Below, piece after piece: positions 44,243 to 56,507 of a DNA stretch of 64,000 nt (the stretch's first letter is position 1; each line of letters begins with the position of its first letter). The stretch is from Verrucomicrobiota bacterium (lineage in GTDB: Bacteria; Verrucomicrobiota; Verrucomicrobiia; Chthoniobacterales; JAFAMB01). The stretch is taken from contig JAFAZK010000247.1 of NCBI GenBank assembly GCA_019239825.1, positions 1 to 64,000 of the forward strand, written 5' to 3'. Under the pieces are notes generated by a model that saw only the letters and a program-made list of their open reading frames with translations, did not search any database and was not told the DNA's origin. A program made the translations under genes and the position numbers.

Positions 44243-45091
44243 GTGTTACAGAGGATTCTCAAATTCATTCGTTTCTCTCACACCGTTTTCGCGTTGCCGT
44301 TCGCTGTCGGGTCGATGCTAGTGGCAGCGAAAGGGTTTCCGAGTTTGGTGATAATAGGTCTGATTCTTTTGGCCATGGTCTTCGCGAGAACCGCGGCGAT
44401 GGCGTTCAATCGGGTCGCTGACTGGGAAACAGATAAGCTTAATCCGCGGACTGCCGGACGGCATAAGCTCGTGTCTAAAGGCACGGCCTACACTCTGGTC
44501 GGTTTTTCGAGTGTCGCTTTTGTCCTGGTCTGTTCCTTGATTAATCCGATTTGTTTTCTTTTGTCTCCAGTTGCTCTAGCTGTGATCTTTTTTTATTCGT
44601 ACACGAAAAGATTCACGTCCTACACGCAGTTTTTCTTAGGGCTGTCATTGGCGATTGCTCCAGTGGGCGCCTGGTTAGCCGTCCGGGGAGAATTCGCATG
44701 GCCGCCGATTATCCTGGCGCTGGGCGTTATTTTCTGGGTTGGTGGTTTCGACCTGATTTACGCGACTCAGGATTATGACTTCGACCGGAAGCAGGGTCTG
44801 CATTCGATGGTCGTTCGATTTGGTGTTCCCGCGAGTCTTAGGCTGGCGCAAGGAATGCACGCCGTTTTACTGCTCTGCCTACTCGGTTTCGGTGTGGTGG
44901 CTAATCTGGGCTGGATTTATTATCTCTCGTTGGTAGCGGTCGGTGGCGCGCTGTTCTATGAGCACAGAGCGGCGGCCAATCTCGACTTGGCTGGAATCAA
45001 CCGTGCTTTCTTCCAAAGCAACGCCTTCGTAAGTGTGATCTTTGTTTTGGCCGTCGGGATGGATGTATTGTTGCTGGGCATACCTTCGTAA
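44243..45091 (+). CDS. UbiA-family prenyltransferase (4-hydroxybenzoate/menaquinone-precursor type)
   Basis: An integral membrane prenyltransferase of 282 residues with about eight helices. Both Asp-rich motifs that bind the prenyl diphosphate magnesium ions are present: NRVADWETDKLNPRTAGR near 58-75 and the second DYDFDRKQGLHS near 182. It could be UbiA or MqnP (futalosine-route menaquinone); UbiE, MqnA or other pathway genes are not adjacent, so no symbol is given. It starts with a GTG at 44243. Its stop codon is part of the left arm of repeat E. Confidence 0.85.
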   Translation: MLQRILKFIRFSHTVFALPFAVGSMLVAAKGFPSLVIIGLILLAMVFARTAAMAFNRVADWETDKLNPRTAGRHKLVSKGTAYTLVGFSSVAFVLVCSLINPICFLLSPVALAVIFFYSYTKRFTSYTQFFLGLSLAIAPVGAWLAVRGEFAWPPIILALGVIFWVGGFDLIYATQDYDFDRKQGLHSMVVRFGVPASLRLAQGMHAVLLLCLLGFGVVANLGWIYYLSLVAVGGALFYEHRAAANLDLAGINRAFFQSNAFVSVIFVLAVGMDVLLLGIPS

Positions 45092-45443
45092 TCGTCCTCG
45101 TCGTCGAAGGGTGTGAATCGCAGGGCGTGCGTATCAATACCCCAGCGCGCCTGGAGGGGAGCCGCTTTGGAGCGTATCTGGCCACCCTCGCAACCTTCGC
45201 CTCAATGTTGGTGCCGCGGAAACATGCGAAAACAAGCGGCTCCCGGGAACGTCTCAGAGCGTTGCCACACCGTGGGTTATTCGCGGGAGCCGCCTGTTAA
45301 AAGCCTCTCTGCGAAACATGGGTGCCGAGAATAAATAGAGTGCGGTCGTCTCAGACGTGACAAAGCGGCTCCCTCCAGGTCCTGAGAGCAAAGACGTCTG
45401 ACCTCAATTCCACCCCTTTCGAGCACGCGGACGATTACGAGTC
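45090..45443. repeat. Palindromic GGAGCCGC element, copy E (full)
   Basis: The outer arms (45090-45125 and 45405-45443, TAATCGTCCTCGTCGTCGAA type) begin in the prenyltransferase stop codon. Inside them, CCTGGAGGGGAGCCGCTTTGG (45150-45170) faces CAAAGCGGCTCCCTCCAGG (45361-45379). A central facing pair is CAAGCGGCTCCCGGGAACG and CGGGAGCCGCCTGTTAAAA. About 230 bp of its core is nearly identical to copy H at 62 kb. It precedes metH. Confidence 0.85.
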
Positions 45444-45498
45444 AGCGGGCTTTGGTGTCACTTTGGGAAACGATTTATGGCGGAGACTAATCTCGTGC

Positions 45499-45527
45499 TT
45501 GAGTAACCCATCAAGCCATCATGATAA
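45499..45527 (+). promoter_or_regulatory. Possible sigma-70-like promoter for metH
   Basis: TTGAGT (45499-45504) and TGATAA (45522-45527) are separated by 17 bp, about 55 bp before the metH ATG. The -10 match is partial. It is the best candidate seen outside element E, and no cobalamin or SAM riboswitch structure was recognised in the leader. Confidence 0.3.
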
Positions 45528-45581
45528 ATCAATCTATTCATTGCACCGCCGTCCTCCAAGTGTTAGAGGTTTTCTCAGGAT

Positions 45582-49295
<3,714 letters not shown>

Positions 49296-49304
49296 CTTTT
49301 GCTC

Positions 49305-49415
49305 GAATAGGACCTATAGGGCGGATAGGACCTATAGGTTTGCTGCAGGTAGGATCGATGGGGGCCTCCATCGATAAATGGCTAACCGTAAACGGCTGAC
49401 TGTTTAACCGTTAAT
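49305..49415. repeat. metH 3' spacer: GGACCTATAGGG repeats and hairpin
   Basis: Two AATAGGACCTATAGG-type units lie near 49305-49339 and a hairpin ATCGATGGGGGCCTCCATCGAT lies at about 49355-49376. The TTAACCGTT at its right end mirrors AACGGTTAA at the end of metH. GACCTATAGG units also occur at about 12618. A role as terminator is inferred. Confidence 0.55.
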
Positions 49416-49418
49416 TCA

Positions 49419-49652
49419 TTAGGGGCACGGAGGAAACGGCGCCGGCACCACTACTACTTGCCAGAATCGGCAACCGTTGTGCCAGTACCAATAACCGTAG
49501 TGGCCACCGTAGTAGCAGTAGCTATGTCCGCAACCATGATATCCACCACCATAGTGATATCCACAGTGGTAGCCCGGATGCGCCTGGGCGGAAGTTGCTA
49601 GACCACCAAGGCCGCCGACGGCCATAGTAAGTGTTAAGAGGAGTCTTTTCAT
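49419..49652 (-). CDS. Small secreted Cys/His/Gly/Tyr-rich peptide
   Basis: A 77-residue precursor. Residues 1-24 are a clean signal peptide (MKRLLLTLTMAVGGLGG... ending AQA). The mature about 53 residues are dominated by His, Gly, Tyr and Cys (HPGYHCGYHYGGGYHGCGH, then CYYGGHYGYWYWHNGC), with six Cys and eight His. The end is PAPFPPCP. Such a composition suggests metal binding, cross-linking or matrix formation, but I recognise no family. No Shine-Dalgarno is visible. It stands alone, converging on metH. Confidence 0.65.
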   Translation of the reverse strand: MKRLLLTLTMAVGGLGGLATSAQAHPGYHCGYHYGGGYHGCGHSYCYYGGHYGYWYWHNGCRFWQVVVVPAPFPPCP

Positions 49653-49878
49653 TTTGTATGCGTGTTTTCTGATTTGGGTGTTAGAGAGTATTGCCTCTCA
49701 AGCGCCTATTAAGCACCGCGGATGCCAACCTGGTCCTGGTCAGGATAAGCGGTCACTGGGGTAGCTGATTCGGCCAAAAGGTGGACTCAGCCGGGATCGA
49801 CGTTATGTCAGGTGGGCCAAAGCGGAGAAATCGCCGTTTCACTTCTGGGACAAGTTCGGTCGGAAATGGGAAACGCTT

Positions 49879-50127
49879 AGCTCCGTAGGAGCGACGTCTT
49901 TATAGCTAAGCAAAAAGGCAAATGCAGCTCCGTGGGAGCGACATCTGATCCGGTGTGACCTGTACGACGGACCTATTAGGAAATTAAGCGGCACTAACAA
50001 AGGAAGCCGTGGATGCCGCTCCTACGGAGCTGCCGGCTTTTCTAACGCTTTACCTATAAAGATGTCGCTCCTACGGAGCTGGCATTTGTTTCTGGGCGGT
50101 TCTGTAAAGACTTCGCTCCTACGGAGC
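49879..50127. repeat. REP-like GCTCCGTAGGAGC repeat cluster (five copies)
   Basis: Five copies of a short palindromic motif (AGCTCCGTAGGAGCGACATC with an ATCTTTATAG-like tail) lie between the secreted peptide and lysA. Two are in forward orientation (49879-49905 and 49926-49946), and three are inverted (about 50005-50031, 50054-50080 and 50103-50127). Each core, GCTCCTACGGAGC, is self-complementary. Motifs of this look are frequent in planctomycete/verrucomicrobial spacers. The rest of the spacer (49653-49878) shows no supported feature. Confidence 0.8.
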
Positions 50128-50143
50128 TCGGGCGATTCGCGCC

Positions 50144-51442
50144 CTAATCTTCATCAACGCCCAGCTCGAACTCCACCAGATCCGCGTAATTCTGGCGCCG
50201 GCGGATTAGTTGAGCACTGTTGCCGTCGACGAGGACTTCCGCCGGTAATGGACGAGAATTATAATTCGACGCCATAGCGAATCCATAGGCGCCGGCGCTC
50301 ATCACGGCGAGTAGATCGCCGGATTGGCATCCGGAGATCTTGCGATCCAGAGCAAAAAAGTCTCCGCTCTCGCAGACCGGGCCGACTACGTCGGCCACCA
50401 TTGGATCCAACTTGGGGTTCCGTTCAACTGCAACGATTTCGTGGAAACCCTCGTATAGAGCAGGCCGGATAAGGTCATTCATTCCGGCGTCGACAATTAC
50501 AAATCGTTTGGCCGGAGTTTCTTTTATGTACAGCACCTGACAAAGCAGTACGCCGGCGTTGCCCACCAGGAAGCGGCCAGGCTCGAGCAATACGCGTACC
50601 CCAATCTCTTGCAGCAGTGGTTCGACGGCGGTCACATATTCCTCGATGGTCATACCCTGTTTGGTGGTCTCGTCCGACCACCATTCTTCGCGGCCGCTCT
50701 CCAGCGACCCGTGATAGACAATGCCAATGCCTCCGCCAATGCTGAAGAATTCTATCCCGTAACGGTCGCGGAACCGCTTTACCAGCGGAACCAGCTTGTG
50801 CAACGCTTCGACGAATGGTTTGCTTTCCCTAATCTGAGAACCGATGTGAGTTTGGATACCGACGATCTTTATGTGACTTAACCCTGCGGCCAATTCGTAT
50901 ACCGCTTCGATTCGGTCCAAACCGATTCCGAACTTGTTCTGGCTTTTGCCGGTCGAAATATATTTGTGAGTAGCAGCATCGACATCCGGATTCACTCTAA
51001 TTGCGACTGGGGCGATCTTTCCGAGGGATTTGGCTACGTCCTGGATTGCCAACAGCTCTTCCTCAGACTCAACGTTAAAACTTAAGACTTCGTTATGGAG
51101 CGCGTAGGCGATCTCTTCCCGGGTCTTACCAACACCGGCAAAAGTGCATTTAGAAGCGGACCCGCCGCTGCTGAGAACTTTGTAGAGTTCACCTCCCGAG
51201 ACGATATCAAATCCTGCGCCGGCGTTAGCCAAGAGACGTAGTAAGTTAAGATTTGAGTTGGCCTTTACGGCATAGCAGATCTCGTGATCAAGACCCTTAA
51301 GGGCGGCGTTTAGCCTCTGGAAATGATCCAGCACGGTATGCTGGCTGTAAACATAGAGCGGCGTGCCATAAGTCTCAGCGATCTGCGCCAGATCGGAGTC
51401 CTCACAGAAGAGCCGGCTGTCACGATAGTGGAAGCTATGCAT
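50144..51442 (-). CDS. lysA: Diaminopimelate decarboxylase
   Basis: PLP enzyme that converts meso-diaminopimelate to L-lysine, the last step of lysine synthesis. The 432-residue protein has the PLP-lysine K60 in CYAVKANSNLNLL, the HIGSQI segment, GGGIG phosphate loop, EPGRFLVGNAG and the C-terminal active-site part CESGDFFALDRKI. It shares a direction with folD and gnd upstream. A short palindrome separates it from folD. Confidence 0.95.
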   Translation of the reverse strand: MHSFHYRDSRLFCEDSDLAQIAETYGTPLYVYSQHTVLDHFQRLNAALKGLDHEICYAVKANSNLNLLRLLANAGAGFDIVSGGELYKVLSSGGSASKCTFAGVGKTREEIAYALHNEVLSFNVESEEELLAIQDVAKSLGKIAPVAIRVNPDVDAATHKYISTGKSQNKFGIGLDRIEAVYELAAGLSHIKIVGIQTHIGSQIRESKPFVEALHKLVPLVKRFRDRYGIEFFSIGGGIGIVYHGSLESGREEWWSDETTKQGMTIEEYVTAVEPLLQEIGVRVLLEPGRFLVGNAGVLLCQVLYIKETPAKRFVIVDAGMNDLIRPALYEGFHEIVAVERNPKLDPMVADVVGPVCESGDFFALDRKISGCQSGDLLAVMSAGAYGFAMASNYNSRPLPAEVLVDGNSAQLIRRRQNYADLVEFELGVDED

Positions 51443-51447
51443 GGAAA

Positions 51448-51520
51448 ATAGCCAATAGCCTATAGCCGATAGCCAATGTTAAGCAACAGGGCGACATCGC
51501 TCTCCTCGGCTATTGGCTAT
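51448..51520. repeat. lysA/folD spacer palindrome
   Basis: ATAGCCAATAGCC units at 51448-51479 face CTCGGCTATTGGCTAT at 51506-51520. The right arm includes the folD stop codon (51517-51519). The pair can fold as a hairpin of about 15 bp with a loop of about 45 nt. Confidence 0.7.
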
Positions 51521-52404
51521 ACGAAGAGTCCTGTCTGCTGCTGGCAGGCTTTTAGGGTGTTCTGCATCAGCATAGCGATTGTCATCGGTCCAACACCGCC
51601 TGGCACCGGCGTAATCGCGCGGGTTTTTGGAGCGACTTCATCGAAATCGACGTCGCCCGCGATGCGGAACCCTTTTTTCCGACTGGGGTCCTCAACGCGA
51701 GTGGTGCCTACATCGATCACAATAGCCCCCTCGCGAACGTGCTCCTTCTTTACAAAGCCGGGTTGCCCCATGGCCGCGATAAGAATTTCGGCAGATGAGC
51801 AGATCTCAACCAGATCCCGGCTTCGTGAATGGACGACGGTAACGGTAGCGTCGCCGCCCGGTCCTTTAGCCATCAATAAAAAGGCAAGCGGCTTTCCCAC
51901 TAACATGCTTCGCCCGAGGATCGCGACCCGGCTGCCCGCAATGTTCGCTCCGCTCTGGAGCAGCAATCTTTGGCAGCCTAACGGCGTGCAGGGAACGATC
52001 CCAGAGGGGTCACCCATGGCAAGTTTCCCTACATTGATAGGATGGAATCCATCCACGTCCTTTGTCGGGTTCAAAGCCAGAGTGATCTTTGCCTCGTCGA
52101 TATGCTTTGGTAGAGGTGATTGCACCAGGATCGCGTGGATCTGCGGATCGGCGTTTAACTCTTTTACGATCTGAAGCAGATCCGCCTCGCCGGTTTGTTC
52201 TGGTAGCTCGATCTTTCGTGAGTGGAACCCGAGATCTTGAGATACACGGTCTTTGCTGCGGACGTAAGACACCGAGGCCGGATCGGTTCCAACCAACACG
52301 ACGGCTAGCCCTGGAACCACGCCGTGCCGTTTTAGATCCTCGGTTTTGAGCTTCGTCTCTTCGTTGATCTTTTCGCCGATTGCTTTTCCGTCGATCAGTT
52401 GCAT
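51517..52404 (-). CDS. folD: Methylenetetrahydrofolate dehydrogenase/cyclohydrolase
   Basis: Bifunctional enzyme of one-carbon metabolism that converts 5,10-methylene-THF to 10-formyl-THF with NADP. The 295-residue protein shows the catalytic Tyr-x-x-x-Lys (Y47, K51 in SYVRSKDRVSQDLG), VQSPLPKHID, DVDGFHPINVGKL, PCTPLGCQRLL and the NADP loop GRSMLVGKPLA. It could supply one-carbon units for the neighbouring metH. Its upstream neighbour gnd is 86 bp away in the same direction. Confidence 0.95.
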   Translation of the reverse strand: MQLIDGKAIGEKINEETKLKTEDLKRHGVVPGLAVVLVGTDPASVSYVRSKDRVSQDLGFHSRKIELPEQTGEADLLQIVKELNADPQIHAILVQSPLPKHIDEAKITLALNPTKDVDGFHPINVGKLAMGDPSGIVPCTPLGCQRLLLQSGANIAGSRVAILGRSMLVGKPLAFLLMAKGPGGDATVTVVHSRSRDLVEICSSAEILIAAMGQPGFVKKEHVREGAIVIDVGTTRVEDPSRKKGFRIAGDVDFDEVAPKTRAITPVPGGVGPMTIAMLMQNTLKACQQQTGLFV

Positions 52405-52490
52405 GGATTCACTTATCTTCCCGCCACGTGGGCTTCGTCCTCGTCCTTACACCTTCGCCGATGTTCCTTTTGTGGAGCGCGGCTATCCCA

Positions 52491-53909
<1,419 letters not shown>

Positions 53910-54264
53910 ATTGGGAAATTCTTGGTTTATCAGTGCGAACCTTTTAAACTCCGACTTCGCCTCGTCGTCTGAAATTCCAGACTTCGCCTCCGTCGTTTTC
54001 AGAAATCCGGGAAGCTAGGTCGGACCAGCTAGGCGGCTAGATCGGACAAGCAGGAACAAATGGCAGTACGCTAGGCGAATTCGTTGTGCAAGTGAGGGGA
54101 CGAAGTGGCCGATCCAAAGGTCGCGCCCCACCACCCAGGTCGGAAGGGAGCCGCATTCCCTTATCTCGGGCTCCGATTAGGGTGTTCCACGCATGGCGCC
54201 TGTCTTCCGATCCACCTTTTTTAGCCGCGGCTCCTGGAGAACGTGGCCTCACGACTCGTAGCAA

Positions 54265-54523
54265 ATCGCTCTTGTCCTCGATTGGGTTTGCGGCGTGGGA
54301 GGTGAACGACGATCGTGACCTGAATCGAGCGCTCTTCATCGGTCTGTGGATCTCAAGCGAAGCCTTAAAACTGCCACGCGAGCAGACGTTCCCCGGGAGC
54401 CGCCTGCTGCCAACGTATATAGCTGCCAACTCATAAAGCGGCTCCCCTCCAGGTGCTGGGTGTGCAGACATTTAGTCGTCGTAACCCGATCGAGGACGAG
54501 GACAATGACGAGTATGAGGACGA
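54265..54523 (-). repeat. Palindromic GGAGCCGC element, copy F (inverted partner of G)
   Basis: Read on the minus strand, this 259-bp segment aligns with copy G at about 85 percent identity over about 245 bp (by eye). It includes the core half element (54380-54452: CCCCGGGAGCCGCCTGCTGC to AAAGCGGCTCCCCTCCAGG) and the GACGAGGAC tract at 54488-54521. With G it brackets moaE-pgsA in opposite orientation. A degenerate further half (GGAAGGGAGCCGCATTCCC) lies near 54140. The small open frames across it are not supported as genes. The remaining spacer 53910-54264 shows only short GACTTCGCCTCGTCGT repeats near 53950-54000. Confidence 0.85.
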
Positions 54524-54540
54524 TTTTTTGCAGCAACGCC

Positions 54541-54560
54541 GTTTGGGCTTTAGCCCAACG
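54541..54560. repeat. TTGGGCT-TT-AGCCCAA hairpin
   Basis: A 7-bp stem with a 2-nt loop (54543-54558) sits 70 bp before moaE. It resembles the GGGCTAAAGCCC-type short palindromes common in this group of bacteria. Function unknown. Confidence 0.6.
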
Positions 54561-54628
54561 CAGCTTCGATTCGACAACGCCTTTAACTGGCTTTGCAAAT
54601 CGTAGCGGAACCGGCGTAAAATGATGTC

Positions 54629-55027
54629 GTGTACCGATGCGAGGTCAAAGTTACGCGGGAGCCTTTGCTCTCCTTGCCTTGCGTTTTTTCGACAGAGCAC
54701 GGCGCAGTAGTGGATTTCTTTGGAGTGGTCCGAGAAAATGAGAACGATACAACTATCTCGGGTCTCGAGTACGAGGCTTTTGTGGAGATGGCGGAGGCTG
54801 AACTCGGACGAATTTCCGAGGAGACGGCCCAAAAGTTCTCGTTAGGATCTGTTATTGTCCACCATCGAATCGGTTTTGTCCCTGCCGGGGAAGCCTCGCT
54901 GTTTGTCCGAGTTAGCGCTCGTCATCGCGGGGCCGCGTTCGCAGGCAGCCAACAGCTCGTAGAGCTGCTAAAGGCTCGAGTGCCTATTTGGAAACGTCCG
55001 ATTCCCGCACAAGCGCACTCGGCATGA
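54629..55027 (+). CDS. moaE: Molybdopterin synthase catalytic subunit
   Basis: Large subunit of molybdopterin synthase, which adds dithiolene sulfur to cyclic pyranopterin monophosphate with MoaD. The 132-residue protein carries GAVVDFFGVVRENENDTTISGLEYEAF, HHRIGFVPAGEASLFVRVSARHRGAAF and KARVPIWKRP with the catalytic Lys (here shown as RVPIWKRP). The start is a GTG at 54629, and the stop overlaps the pgsA ATG (ATGA). No moaD or other moa genes are adjacent, so the subunit partner is encoded elsewhere. It lies between inverted repeat copies F and G. Confidence 0.9.
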   Translation: MYRCEVKVTREPLLSLPCVFSTEHGAVVDFFGVVRENENDTTISGLEYEAFVEMAEAELGRISEETAQKFSLGSVIVHHRIGFVPAGEASLFVRVSARHRGAAFAGSQQLVELLKARVPIWKRPIPAQAHSA

Positions 55028-55596
55028 ATTTGCCAAATCAGCTTACTCTTTGGCGGCTGGGGTTGGTCTTTCCTTTTGTTTGGCTGCTGAGCGTGGACTG
55101 GCACTGGAGCAAAAGCATTGCGCTACTCTTGTTCCTCGTCGCCAGCTTTACCGACTACGCCGACGGCTATATTGCTCGCCGATATCAGTTGGTGACCGTT
55201 TTCGGTCAATTAATGGATCCGCTGGTCGACAAGATCATGGTTGTGTCGGCTTTTATCTGTCTGGTGGCAACCAAGGACATTCCTGCCTGGACAGTCATCA
55301 TCATCGTGAGCCGAGAATTTCTGATTACCGGTCTCCGCTTGATTGGCGTTTCCCGAGGCAGGACACTCCCAGCCGAGCGCCTTGGCAAACACAAAACCGT
55401 ATGGCAGATGGTGACCGTTGTTTATTACCTCCTTTTGAAAAGTATTAACGAGGCTTCCTGGGTTCACCTCTCGCCTACCGCCGAAACCATCGCTTCCGGG
55501 ATCGGGACCATCGTGCTTTCGGTCGCGGTGATATTGACTCTTTTCTCCGGCCTTTCATATCTGGCCAAGAATCGGGATCTGGTGAGTGATGTGTGA
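55024..55596 (+). CDS. pgsA: CDP-diacylglycerol--glycerol-3-phosphate 3-phosphatidyltransferase
   Basis: Membrane enzyme that makes phosphatidylglycerol-phosphate from CDP-diacylglycerol and glycerol-3-phosphate. From the ATG at 55024 the protein has 190 residues and about five or six membrane spans. The CDP-alcohol phosphotransferase motif D-G-x2-A-R-x8-G-x3-D-x3-D is exact: D47, G48, A51, R52, G61, D65, D69. It overlaps moaE by 4 bp. A GGLT-type glycerol-phosphate preference cannot be proven by sequence alone, and related CLS/PssA enzymes share the motif, but the N-terminal NLPNQLTLWRL fits PgsA. Confidence 0.88.
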   Translation: MNLPNQLTLWRLGLVFPFVWLLSVDWHWSKSIALLLFLVASFTDYADGYIARRYQLVTVFGQLMDPLVDKIMVVSAFICLVATKDIPAWTVIIIVSREFLITGLRLIGVSRGRTLPAERLGKHKTVWQMVTVVYYLLLKSINEASWVHLSPTAETIASGIGTIVLSVAVILTLFSGLSYLAKNRDLVSDV

Positions 55597-55600
55597 AGGC

Positions 55601-55908
55601 AGGAGCTAGGAGGGGGCGTCGCTGCATGAATCGTCCTCGTCCTCGATTTGGTTACGCTGACTAAACGTCTGAACACCCAGCGGCCTGGAGGGGAGCCGCT
55701 TTGCAAGTTGGCAGCTATATAGGTTGGCAGCAGGCGGCTCCCGAGAACGTCTGCTTGTGCGGCAGTTTTAAGACTTTGATTGGGATTCGCAGACCGACGA
55801 AGGGCGCTCGGTTCAAGTCCTATGGGCGTTCACCTAACCCCACGCCGCAAACTCAATCGACGACGAGTACGAGGACGATTCATACAGCGACGCCCCTCCT
55901 AGCTCCTA
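55601..55908. repeat. Palindromic GGAGCCGC element, copy G, filling the pgsA/export-gene spacer
   Basis: The whole convergent spacer is one long palindrome. The outer arms 55601-55645 and 55863-55908 pair over about 46 bp (AGGAGCTAGGAGGGGGCGTC... ATCGTCCTCGTCCTCG). They start 5 bp after the pgsA stop and end 3 bp before the export-gene stop. Inside is the family core (GGAGGGGAGCCGCTTTG, 55687-55703; GGCGGCTCCCGAGAACG, 55733-55749) with a TTGGCAG direct repeat. The segment 55628-55882 is the inverted partner of copy F. Confidence 0.85.
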
Positions 55909-55910
55909 CC

Positions 55911-56507
55911 TTAATTCCTGCCGCCAACCAGCGGAGTTTCCTCTCGCGGGACTTCGATGTGGTCGCCGGGTTCTAAGGGGATATCGAGCGAGGGATTGGC
56001 GCGGATCTTCTTGGTGTCGATGATCATTACCTCATCGGCCCGCACGAGCCGTACTTTTTCCTGATCGGCGGATGACGAAAAACCGCCGGCAGAATCGATA
56101 CTGGTTAAGACGGTTAAGTCGGGTTTATAGGCGATATTTTGTGGAGTTCTCACCGCCCCGCCGATGCTGACCCAGCGATGCACTGTCCCCATCGTGATCG
56201 TGATTGTCGGACTAGAATAGACGTCGTGAGATCGATAACTGGCTTCGACTACGATCTGAGCTCCGGTTAACGTCAGCCCGGCAATCTTGATTCGTCCCAG
56301 GTTGGGCAGGCTGATGTAGCCTTGCCCGTCGATTACGTATTCACCGGTGACAGCTTTGGCGTCGTTAACCGGAACATCGCCAATTTTGAGTTGAACCGTA
56401 TCACTTGGACGCAGAAGGAATTCTTCAGCCGAGGCAGGGAACGAAGCCGATGAAAGCAAGGTACCCAGAAGAGCGCAGCATAAACATTTAGTAAGCGTCA
56501 TCTCCAC
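55911..56507 (-). CDS. Polysaccharide export protein (Wza/Poly_export family)
   Basis: A 198-residue exported protein with a signal peptide (about 1-27, ending ASA) and no lipobox Cys at the cleavage site. The Poly_export domain (LLRPSDTVQLKIGDVPVNDAKAVTGEYVIDGQGYISLPNLGRIKIAGLT, shown here in parts: LLRPSDTVQLKIG and YVIDGQGYISLPNLGRI) is followed by one SLBB-like segment (VSIGGAVRTPQN) and a terminal LEPGDHIEVPRE. This is a short family member, so it may need a partner for the outer-membrane channel. The ATG overlaps the upstream kinase gene by 20 bp, so the two are one operon. Confidence 0.85.
   Translation of the reverse strand: MEMTLTKCLCCALLGTLLSSASFPASAEEFLLRPSDTVQLKIGDVPVNDAKAVTGEYVIDGQGYISLPNLGRIKIAGLTLTGAQIVVEASYRSHDVYSSPTITITMGTVHRWVSIGGAVRTPQNIAYKPDLTVLTSIDSAGGFSSSADQEKVRLVRADEVMIIDTKKIRANPSLDIPLEPGDHIEVPREETPLVGGRN

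Noticed and set aside
45092-45581. Cobalamin or SAM riboswitch upstream of metH
   Set aside because: The leader is largely repeat E. I found none of the conserved box sequences of these riboswitches.
54037-54471. 144-residue minus-strand open frame in the gnd/moaE spacer
   Set aside because: It runs through repeat F, and its similarity to the 91-residue frame at 55701-55976 is explained by the inverted repeat itself. Composition is Arg/Pro/Gly-rich without domain signs.
54265-55882. Composite transposon carrying moaE-pgsA
   Set aside because: No transposase and no target-site duplication were found, so only the repeat arrangement is claimed.
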